Positions 1 to 6,803 of a DNA stretch of 64,000 nucleotides are shown here, piece by piece (within the stretch, counting starts at the first letter, position 1; each line of letters starts with the position of its first letter). Where the stretch lies: contig JBFJPL010000008.1 of NCBI GenBank assembly GCA_041617155.1, positions 6,946 through 70,945 on the forward strand, given 5' to 3'. The translations under genes and the position numbers were made by a program. Source of the stretch: CAMYKD01 sp041617155 (GTDB taxonomy: Bacteria; Pseudomonadota; Alphaproteobacteria; Kiloniellales; JAKSDN01). Under the pieces are notes generated by a model. It saw only the letters and a list, made by a program, of their open reading frames with translations, was not told the origin of the DNA and searched no databases.

Positions 1-1119
1 ACGGTCCAGCTGCCAGGCGATATCCTCCTCGAAGCTATTGCCCTGAAAGGAAGGAACCTGCTGGAACCGGCGGCTCGGCCGACCCTGTTCCATCGTGGCC
101 CGCCAGGCGTCGTAGGTCTCGCGATCCAGGAACCTCTTGTATTCGTCCCGCCCCATATCGTCGCGCGCGCCGGAGATAAAGGTCAGACGGCTTTGCGCGG
201 CTTCGGTCAGGGCGCGCAGAAGCGCCACGTTGCGGGCCGCATGGCAGCCCATGCCGGAAGCCGGGCGCAGGGTGTTGGAAGGCGGCCCTTCCTGCTGCAG
301 TATCCGGCACAGGAAGGCCGGAATACCGACGTCGCTGGTGGTCTCCCAGACCGCCACCAAGACCCCGGCCTCGGCGAATTTGGCCAGCAGGGCGCGGCAA
401 GCGGGATCATCCACCGTTTCCAGGTCGATCTGGGTCGCCTGCTGGGCTTCGCTGTCCAGCAGGTGCCAAAGTGTCGTGGCGTCACGCTCCACCACCTCGG
501 TAATGCCGTGGCTGATCGCCTCCAGGCGATGGTTGCCCGAAGCCAAGCCGTTCGAACTGGCAACGAAGCAGCCATGTCCGGTCGGCAGCGGCAAGGTGTA
601 GTCGAGGTGCACCATCTCGTAGGGCAGCCAAACCGGCCCGCCGCCCAGAATGTCCTGACCTTCGATCCAGAGCAGCTGCGTGTAGGGGGTGAAGCGGCTG
701 TCGCTGAGGCGCGGCAGCCGGCCGACGTCGATCATCGGATTCTGGTAGCGCAGATCCTCCAGGCCGCCGAGCTTGAGCGGCAGATCGATGCGCTCGGCGT
801 GGTAGGACTCGATCGATTCCATCACGCCCGAAGCCTTGGCCGCTGCCAGGCTGCAGCCCTTGCCCTGGGCCACGGAGACCGAGCGCGAGTTGGGCCGACA
901 GACCATGACGACCGGTATGCCGACGGTGTCCAGACCCGTGACGTTGGCGATCCGGGTAATGCCCATCACCGGCAGGAAACGGCTCACCCAGGCGAGTGTC
1001 TCTGCCGGAGGGATCAGACGGTGCGTGCCGTCGCAAAAGGCCTTCGGTGACGCGCCGCTGGCGGCCATACCGGAAAGGACGTCCGGGACGCCGTTGAATG
1101 ATGCCGCGGACTGCGCCAC
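1..1119 (-). CDS. YcaO-family RiPP backbone-modifying enzyme (3' end beyond window)
   Basis: The reverse-strand frame stays open from GTG at 1119 to the window edge: 373 codons with no stop. A GGGAG ribosome site sits 7 nt before the GTG, and an in-frame TAG lies just upstream. YcaO signatures are all present: QGKG at residues 85-88, the ESIESYHAE helix at 101-109 (E101, E104), GLASGN...EVVERD around 191-213, and LTEAAQSR at 304-311. These are the ATP/Mg-binding Glu, Gln and Arg positions of the family, which activates peptide amide bonds with ATP to make azolines, amidines or, with TfuA, thioamides. No ocin-ThiF/E1-like domain is fused at the N-terminus, which suggests a stand-alone YcaO of the TfuA-partnered kind (inference). 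The repeat-core gene at 1233-1595 lies 113 nt upstream on the same strand and is the obvious candidate substrate. Family assignment is firm; the chemistry is not. Confidence 0.93.
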   Translation of the reverse strand, partial: MAQSAASFNGVPDVLSGMAASGASPKAFCDGTHRLIPPAETLAWVSRFLPVMGITRIANVTGLDTVGIPVVMVCRPNSRSVSVAQGKGCSLAAAKASGVMESIESYHAERIDLPLKLGGLEDLRYQNPMIDVGRLPRLSDSRFTPYTQLLWIEGQDILGGGPVWLPYEMVHLDYTLPLPTGHGCFVASSNGLASGNHRLEAISHGITEVVERDATTLWHLLDSEAQQATQIDLETVDDPACRALLAKFAEAGVLVAVWETTSDVGIPAFLCRILQQEGPPSNTLRPASGMGCHAARNVALLRALTEAAQSRLTFISGARDDMGRDEYKRFLDRETYDAWRATMEQGRPSRRFQQVPSFQGNSFEEDIAWQLDR

Positions 1120-1155
1120 GCGTCGTCTCCCGGAAGGGGCCGTGACCTAGCCTTC

Positions 1156-1179
1156 AACGAGGTAAGCAACTGCCTCGTT
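1156..1179 (-). promoter_or_regulatory. Hairpin between precursor gene and ycaO
   Basis: A perfect 7-bp inverted repeat (AACGAGG / CCTCGTT, arms 1156-1162 and 1173-1179) with a 10-nt loop lies in the 113-nt gap between the precursor stop and the ycaO start. It has no T-tract, so it is not a strong intrinsic terminator. In RiPP operons such intergenic stems often protect or attenuate the message so that much more precursor than enzyme is made; that role is inferred here. Confidence 0.4.
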
Positions 1180-1232
1180 CGGCGAGCGGGACACGGCATT
1201 TGGACCTGAGGCCCAACTTCTAGATATCTCTG

Positions 1233-1595
1233 TCAGGCCGTGACTCGATCGCCCGGCTCGATCACCTGACGCGCCGAGGCGTGATCGCCCGGCTCGATCA
1301 CCTGACGCGCCGAGGCATGGTCGCCCGGCTCGATCACCTGACGCGCCGAGGCATGGTCACCCGGCTCAATCACCTGGCGCGCCGAGGCATGGTCGCCCGG
1401 CTCGATCACCTGACGCGCCGAGGCGTGGTCAAGGTGGAAGCTGACAAGGGCTAGCGCCCCGCGCAGGTCCGAAATTTCTGCGCGATCGGTTTGTAAGCTT
1501 TCACGGGTATCTGCGGACACCGTATAAAGAGCGCCATCCGCTCCTCGGATCAGAGTGGCTTCCCGACCCTCAATCGTCTTTGCCGCCTTGTTCAT
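1233..1595 (-). CDS. Putative multi-core RiPP precursor peptide (five 12-residue repeats)
   Basis: A 120-residue protein starts at ATG 1595 behind a strong AGGAGA (1601-1606, 5-nt spacer). Residues 1-55 form a charged leader-like segment (begins MNKAAKTIEGREATLIR). Residues 56-115 are five perfect tandem copies of DHASARQVIEPG, followed by DRVTA. There is no signal peptide, no membrane segment and no cysteine anywhere. Each unit has one Ser and no Thr or Cys, so classical Cys-derived azoles are impossible; thioamide, amidine, Ser-azoline or side-chain chemistry remain. The downstream YcaO gene and the leader-plus-repeated-core layout match multi-core precursors such as those of thiovarsolins (established class), but the core sequence is one I do not recognise. 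An alternative is an ordinary repeat protein beside an unrelated YcaO gene. Confidence 0.85.
   Translation of the reverse strand: MNKAAKTIEGREATLIRGADGALYTVSADTRESLQTDRAEISDLRGALALVSFHLDHASARQVIEPGDHASARQVIEPGDHASARQVIEPGDHASARQVIEPGDHASARQVIEPGDRVTA
1251..1430 (-). repeat. Five tandem 36-bp coding repeats (RiPP core units)
   Basis: Units occupy 1251-1286, 1287-1322, 1323-1358, 1359-1394 and 1395-1430 with no spacers. They differ at only five positions (Gly GGC/GGT, Ile ATC/ATT, Arg CGT/CGC, His CAC/CAT, Asp GAT/GAC), and every difference is synonymous. The protein unit is therefore kept identical while the DNA has drifted, as expected if each copy yields the same mature peptide. Confidence 0.95.
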
Positions 1596-2185
1596 AATTC
1601 TCTCCTGCTAAAATTCGAGAGGAAAACGATATCGCCAAGCACCTTTGACACCTCTCCGCAATGGGAAGGTGCAAAGCTCAACCTTTATGCATACTTGGTT
1701 TAGATTAAATAATTACTAAAGGTTCTAGTATTTATTAATTTCCATTTAAACTAAAATCAAATAAACAAATATGGTTAACTATTGCTATCGGAGTTTTTGC
1801 CGAAATGCGACAGCTTCGTGCACCGTTCCCACCCTGCGCAGGGCACGCCGGCAACTAGATGACATCCAGCATCTCAAAGTCGCATTATCCGTGTGCCCCT
1901 TATCTCAGGACTTCGCTAGCACTGCATCAATCGTATTTTTGGGAGTACCGCAATGTCCCCAATCATCTTGAAGAGTGACCCAGACAATTGGCGATTTGGC
2001 TCGTCAGCCAAGAAAAATGGCCTCGTCTTTGCCGAGTATGCAGCCATACGGAAACAGAACAAAAATGCGACTAATTCGGGGTTTCGTCTTTAGAAGTGAA
2101 CTACTTCACTGCGGTCAAACGGCCGTGTGCACTAACGTTCTGTTGGAGGCTGTGTCCCCAGCGGAAACCAAGGAGAACCGTGATT
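1596..2185. promoter_or_regulatory. AT-rich intergenic region upstream of the precursor gene
   Basis: This 590-bp stretch has no convincing gene. Bases 1686-1775 are strikingly AT-rich against a GC-rich background and read on the reverse strand as a plausible sigma-70 type promoter for the precursor-ycaO unit. A TTGATT hexamer lies at about 1757 on that strand, but I could not settle a -10. The low GC is also compatible with recent acquisition of the locus. Confidence 0.4.
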
Positions 2186-2407
2186 ATGGCGACGAGACAT
2201 GACGGTGCGCCAACCGACCCGCTCGTCGATATCCGGGCGATGCAGGTATGTTTGGACGAGCTAGGAGATCACGCTGCAGCCAATGGTATGAAGCTTGCGG
2301 CCACACTCATAGGAGCGGCATCACGGGCAATCGCCGACGAGATCGTTGAACGACGAGCGCGAGACCAAGTCTGCGCAACGGTGGGCGAACGGATTTTCAA
2401 TGCCTAG
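2186..2407 (+). CDS. Small hypothetical protein (73 aa)
   Basis: I chose ATG 2186, 10 nt after AAGGAG (2170-2175); an in-frame GTG at 2180 is too close to that site. The product is short, helical-looking and soluble (core ...DPLVDIRAMQVCLDEL... and MKLAATLIGAASRAIADE), with no signal peptide or membrane segment. I do not recognise the family. It is convergent with the cyclase gene that ends at 2434 and divergent from the RiPP precursor. Its codon use is less GC-rich at third positions than core genes, like the rest of this accessory stretch. Confidence 0.6.
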   Translation: MATRHDGAPTDPLVDIRAMQVCLDELGDHAAANGMKLAATLIGAASRAIADEIVERRARDQVCATVGERIFNA

Positions 2408-2433
2408 TCCGATCAACTCCGTTCACAGCTTTC

Positions 2434-5400
2434 TCAACTGACCGCTAGGTGAGCTGAGGCCTGTCGAGAAACATCTGCCAGAGCCGCTTTTGCGATCTTC
2501 AGCCAATAAGTCATGTCTAGACTGCGGTAGGCCGATACAGCGGATTCTATTCTGAGCTTAGCTTCGACCCAGGCCTCCCGCTCGCCATGTATCCTGCCGA
2601 GTCCGAGATCCGTATGCGCGATCAAAGGCCGCATATGGCGCGCAAAGGCCATTTCTTGGGCCTTGAAAAAATATGCTTCGGCTTGGTCATCCGCGGCCAA
2701 GGCTTGCTCGCGGTGGATTTCTCCGAGCAACCACAGGGCCCAAGCCTCGTCACCCTTGGCGCTATGCCGCTTGGCATGTTCCAATGCGATCTGTGCATGA
2801 ACGCGTGCTTGTTCGTTGTTTCCCGCAAGCAGGTAGGCCTCGCCTAGCCAGTTCAGTTCATGCGCATATTGGAACTTTATGCCTCGTCTTTCGGCAATTT
2901 CGATCGCGCTCAGCAGAAGCTTGAACCCACCTGACAGATTGCCCATCCTAACGTGGGCATACCCCAAGGAGGCCGCGCTCAGCGGAAGTAGTAGGTTGAT
3001 CCGAGTCGTTTCACAGAGCTCATGGCTGTGCAAGAGCGGCGGTAGACCTCGTGCGAAGTCGCCTTTTCTGAGGAACGCATTTCCGAGAAACACGTTCGCA
3101 TGTATCTGACTGAAGGCGTGCCCCGACTCCTCGGCAATCCGAATGCCTTCTTCGCCAATCTTGATAGCCTCCTCAAAGCGCCCCAACTCGCCGAGTGCGC
3201 GCGCCAAACACCCCCGCCACGCCTCTGAAGCGATGCTCAACAAACCAAACCGCTGATACGTGGATCCGGGAGGAATGCACTTAGATACGGCGAGAAACTG
3301 CCCGCGCGCCGATTCATAATCCCCGTGCTCCAGATAATTGCTGCCAAGGCGTGTCCTGACCTCTATCTCGCATTCTGAATAGTTGAGCCTTTTCGCCATC
3401 TTGAGGGCCTCCCTGCCCGTGCCAATGGCGGATTCCAACTCACCTCTCACCCCGTGATACAAGATCAGACTGGACGTAATGTTTGCGAGGCGCCTTTCGT
3501 CACGGATGTCGGAGGCCAGTTCCCGCGCAGAGATAAGTTGGCGACGAACCTGATCATGACGTCCCAACGGAAAGAGCGACTGAACAAGCTCCAGCCTTAC
3601 GTCAATCTCCCGCCTCTGATAGCGAGACATGGGCAGGTTTTTGGCCGCAGCCTGCAGAGCCTGCTCGAAAAAGCCGACCGCTTCCAGATTAGCCGATTTG
3701 GCCTGCGCACGCAGGCCAGCCCGGCGACAATAGACCAGAGCCTTCGGCCAGTTTTCGGCATGAAACGCGTGATGCGCCAAAAGTTCAATCTTGTTGGGTA
3801 GCTGAGCTGCACGCCGCCGTAAGATAGCTGCTATTGCTAGTTCATGGAGTTCCCGGCGCCTACGCTTCAGTAGCGTACCATAGGCGACGTCATGGATCAG
3901 GGCATGGCGGAAGCTGTACTCGAGATTCGGCATGATCCGGGTACGTTCGAGGAAGCCGGCGTTCTGCAACCGGCTCAGATGGACTAGCAGTTCTTCGCGC
4001 ACCATGTGACACAGGCCCCGGAGCAATCCGACATCGAACCTGGGGCCAATGACCGAGGCGCAAAGTAGTATCGTCTTTTCTACTTTAGAGAGTGAATCTA
4101 TTCGTTCTGCAATTACAGCGTGTACGCTGCCCGGGACCTCGAGATTGGCAATCGGAACCGCCGGACGGTAACCGCCAGTCTTGCCGATCAAGCGACCAGA
4201 CTCCGCCAAGGAACGCACGCACTCTTCGAGGAAGAAGGGGTTGCCTTGGGTTTTGCCGACGAGAAGATGCTTGAGTTCCTCGAGCGCCGGCTCCGATCCC
4301 AGCAGTTCGTCCAGAAGCTGCGAAGTCTGAGCGCGGGTAAAGGGCTGTAGATTACGTTCGAACTTGCGTGGCCAGGCCGCCCAGGTTTTGTCGTAATGAG
4401 AGCGACAGGTAACGACCATGAGGACACGAGCCGAGCGGACCCGGGCCGCCAGTTCCTCGGCCAGCAGGCGGGTCTCGAAGTCCGCCCAATGGAAGTCCTC
4501 GAAAACAAGAACCACCAAATCGCGCCGGCTGACGGCGGAAATCACTTCGCTGACCGTTTCGACCACCATCTGCAAACGCTGTGGCGGGTCCAGGCCCGTC
4601 CATGTCGGATCTTCTGAATGCAGCCCAAGCACTTCGAGAATCGCGGCATGGGCTTGCTGGCCGGTGATTCCGAGCGACGTCAGGAAACCGGCCGCGGCTT
4701 TCTCGACCTCGCGGCTACCACCCCCCGCCGGCAGCGGAATCAGGCTCCTGACAATGCGTGCCGAGGGCTCCAGCGGACGCAGCGGTCCCGTGGGCAATGA
4801 ATCGCTCAGCACGACTTGGTGGCGCCGGTGCGGCACACGGTCGAAAAACTCGTACAACAGGCGGGATTTGCCAATTCCGGCGTCGCCGGTGATCACCACG
4901 GCGCAACCCTGTCCGGCGTCAACCTCGTCGAGAAAGCCCTGCAGGGCCTCGAGGTCGCTGGTTCGACCCGTGAAACAGCTCAAAGTCACTTGCGAGAACT
5001 GGTCAAGGTTCTTCCGGTCCAGGCAAATCTCCTTCAGTTCGAAAACATCAACCGGGCTCGAGCCCCGTCCCAGGCTGACCGTGCCATGGGGAGCCGCCCG
5101 GATCTGGTCGGCCGCCAAACCCGCGGTCGCTCGGCTGAGCAGGGTTGAACCGGGCGCCGCCGCCTCCTCCATGCGCTGGGCAAGATAGACGGCTTCGCCG
5201 GTCGCCCGGTACTTGCGGTCGGTCTCGTTTTCCGCCGTCTTGACAACCACTTCGCCTGAACTCAGGCCGATCCTGATGCGAACTGCAAAGTCGCCGCTCA
5301 ACTCGGCATCGCCCTGGATCTGCCGACACATCGTGTGGATGGTTTCGGCCACAAGACAGGCTCTGAGCGCATGGTCCTCCTGGGCGCGGGGGACGCCGAA

Positions 5401-5622
5401 CAAGGCCATGACACCGTCGCCCAGAACCTGGTTCACCGTGCCCCCGAATCGGTGAACCGCGTCTATCATGACTTGTAGTACGGTGATCAGACGATCGTCC
5501 GCATCCTCCGGATCACTCCCCGCGATCAACTGTGAGGACTGCACGATATCGGCAAACATGACGGTGACGACCTTACGCTCTCCGTCAAGCCCTCTGATTT
5601 TCGTCTGATTCGAGGACATCAT
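2434..5622 (-). CDS. Class III nucleotidyl cyclase / AAA ATPase / TPR signalling protein
   Basis: A 1062-residue multidomain regulator. Residues about 15-195 form a class III adenylate/guanylate cyclase domain: metal-binding Asp in VMFADI (D25) and in QVLGDGVMALFG. Next is a STAND/AAA ATPase with Walker A GDAGIGKS (about 245) and Walker B-like VVLVFEDFHWAD (about 375). From about residue 600 to the end is a long TPR superhelix. The transition-state Asn of class III cyclases (usually VNLAxR, or VHLAAR in this subfamily) is Tyr here (VYLAQRM), so activity is uncertain. Two ATGs lie in tandem; the second (5619) has better spacing to GGGAAG. It is cytosolic and probably makes cAMP or works as a TPR-gated switch. 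TOMM/RiPP loci sometimes carry cyclase fusions; a functional link to the YcaO locus is only inference. Confidence 0.9.
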   Translation of the reverse strand: MMSSNQTKIRGLDGERKVVTVMFADIVQSSQLIAGSDPEDADDRLITVLQVMIDAVHRFGGTVNQVLGDGVMALFGVPRAQEDHALRACLVAETIHTMCRQIQGDAELSGDFAVRIRIGLSSGEVVVKTAENETDRKYRATGEAVYLAQRMEEAAAPGSTLLSRATAGLAADQIRAAPHGTVSLGRGSSPVDVFELKEICLDRKNLDQFSQVTLSCFTGRTSDLEALQGFLDEVDAGQGCAVVITGDAGIGKSRLLYEFFDRVPHRRHQVVLSDSLPTGPLRPLEPSARIVRSLIPLPAGGGSREVEKAAAGFLTSLGITGQQAHAAILEVLGLHSEDPTWTGLDPPQRLQMVVETVSEVISAVSRRDLVVLVFEDFHWADFETRLLAEELAARVRSARVLMVVTCRSHYDKTWAAWPRKFERNLQPFTRAQTSQLLDELLGSEPALEELKHLLVGKTQGNPFFLEECVRSLAESGRLIGKTGGYRPAVPIANLEVPGSVHAVIAERIDSLSKVEKTILLCASVIGPRFDVGLLRGLCHMVREELLVHLSRLQNAGFLERTRIMPNLEYSFRHALIHDVAYGTLLKRRRRELHELAIAAILRRRAAQLPNKIELLAHHAFHAENWPKALVYCRRAGLRAQAKSANLEAVGFFEQALQAAAKNLPMSRYQRREIDVRLELVQSLFPLGRHDQVRRQLISARELASDIRDERRLANITSSLILYHGVRGELESAIGTGREALKMAKRLNYSECEIEVRTRLGSNYLEHGDYESARGQFLAVSKCIPPGSTYQRFGLLSIASEAWRGCLARALGELGRFEEAIKIGEEGIRIAEESGHAFSQIHANVFLGNAFLRKGDFARGLPPLLHSHELCETTRINLLLPLSAASLGYAHVRMGNLSGGFKLLLSAIEIAERRGIKFQYAHELNWLGEAYLLAGNNEQARVHAQIALEHAKRHSAKGDEAWALWLLGEIHREQALAADDQAEAYFFKAQEMAFARHMRPLIAHTDLGLGRIHGEREAWVEAKLRIESAVSAYRSLDMTYWLKIAKAALADVSRQASAHLAVS

Positions 5623-5930
5623 GCTTCCCGTCGGTTAAGCGGTGGGGCCGAAGCGGCGACCAAACCGTTTCCCTATGGCCGTGGCGGACTGGATACCAAT
5701 AACACTTGTTCCTTGATGGCGCGAGTTCCCATGCTCGCTAGTTCTCTAGTTCTAGTGATGCCTTCCCATGGGTTGACCAAGAGCGGGACAAAGGATTCCA
5801 TGATAACAAGGCCCTGACAATCGAGATTTGGTCAATTCGCGCCAGAGTCGAATAAGTAAGTTGAAGTTTCTGATAGACTTTAGCGTTGAAGTAGGTATGC
5901 TTTTAAGCCCTCCGGCGGGGTACGCGATGT

Positions 5931-5946
5931 CTACTACAAGTAGTAG
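5931..5946. promoter_or_regulatory. Palindrome, candidate operator of the XRE regulator
   Basis: CTACTAC-AA-GTAGTAG is a perfect 7-bp-arm palindrome about 42 bp upstream of a consensus -10 box and about 75 bp upstream of the XRE gene. Its size fits a dimeric HTH-binding site, so autoregulation is plausible. No second copy was noticed in the window. Confidence 0.35.
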
Positions 5947-5987
5947 CGCTTGCCGGTATTTTGGGTAACTTTGGCATCTGATCAGAT

Positions 5988-5993
5988 TATAAT
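5988..5993 (+). promoter_or_regulatory. -10 box (TATAAT) for the XRE gene
   Basis: A perfect TATAAT lies in an AT-rich patch 34 bp before the chosen start codon. No good -35 box lies 16-18 bp upstream (TTGGCA at 5971 is too near, TTGGGT at 5961 too far), so the promoter may need an activator. The rest of 5623-6021, between divergent genes, shows no other gene. Confidence 0.4.
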
Positions 5994-6021
5994 ACAATCC
6001 TAGGTGGAGCGTTTGATTCTC

Positions 6022-6453
6022 ATGGGTAGTCGACGAGATTCAAGGACGGCGTATGTCGATGCGCATGTTGGCAATCGGCTGCGCGAAAGACGGATCCTCC
6101 TTGGCCTGAGCCAGACGCGGCTCGGCGAGTCCCTGGGCCTCAGCTTTCAACAGATCCAGAAGTATGAGCGCGGCATCGACCGTATCAGTGTCGGCCGTTT
6201 GGTTCATTTGGCCCACGTCCTCGATGTACCGATAACTTACTTCTTTGAGGAACTCTCGGCACCGGAAGGCGTTGACGGTGGGGAACTCGAGGACTCGGTA
6301 TCGAGATCATCGGCTGCCGAAGCGCTGTCGGAAGATCCGATGTCGAAGCGGGAAACCTTGGAACTGGTGCGGGCCTACTACCAGATCGAACAGCCAGAGT
6401 TGCGCAAGCACATTTTTGCCTTGATCCGCTCGATCGCCTCCAGAGAGCATTGA
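6022..6453 (+). CDS. XRE-family helix-turn-helix transcriptional regulator
   Basis: About 143 residues. An N-terminal HTH_3 domain (residues about 10-65: VGNRLRERRILLGLSQ then LGLSFQQIQKYERG) is typical of Cro/CI-type alphaproteobacterial regulators that recognise palindromes. An acidic linker and a C-terminal helical segment (ELVRAYYQIEQPELRKHIF) follow, as in the rhizobial/rhodospirillal stress and cell-cycle regulators of this class. ATG 6022 was chosen because the homologous start is normally just before the HTH and GGTGGAG lies upstream; GTG 6004 would add six residues. It stands alone, divergent from the cyclase gene. Confidence 0.88.
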   Translation: MGSRRDSRTAYVDAHVGNRLRERRILLGLSQTRLGESLGLSFQQIQKYERGIDRISVGRLVHLAHVLDVPITYFFEELSAPEGVDGGELEDSVSRSSAAEALSEDPMSKRETLELVRAYYQIEQPELRKHIFALIRSIASREH

Positions 6454-6803
6454 TCCCGTAACAAAACCATGGCTGCCGGATGCCGTTCGGCAAGACCTTG
6501 GATCCGGGAGCGCGTGGCGCCACTTGGATCAACGGCCGAGCCCAAACCGGCATAGTTTGCCGAGCGCCGGGAATTCAAGCCGCGGACAGTGTCGTCACCC
6601 AATATTCAATGGCGTTGCCGGTCCGGACCTCGAAGGACCGTCGCCTCGGATCATATTTTCCTCGCTTACGGCAAGGATAAATTCACCAATAACCCCGAGA
6701 ATCGGTGGCGATTAATCGGAATCGTCAACTCGTGGGGCCTTGCCGCGTTTGAACCGCGTGGCGCTAAGAGCTTACATCGGAGAACTCAGGTTTGGCTAAG
6801 GAC
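6454..6803. other. Intergenic region with a short palindrome
   Basis: About 350 bp without a supported gene. A 10-bp perfect palindrome (GTGGCGCCAC, 6514-6523) is the only structure seen; no clear terminator or promoter was found. Confidence 0.4.

Noticed and set aside
193..1050. Forward-strand open frame across the left edge
   Set aside because: It is antisense to the YcaO gene, whose conserved motifs and codon bias are on the reverse strand.
1251..1430. 36-bp repeats as a CRISPR array
   Set aside because: The units abut without spacers, are all in frame within one gene, and differ only synonymously.
1771..1971. Short forward open frame in the AT-rich gap
   Set aside because: No ribosome site, no coding composition, and it overlaps the likely precursor promoter region.
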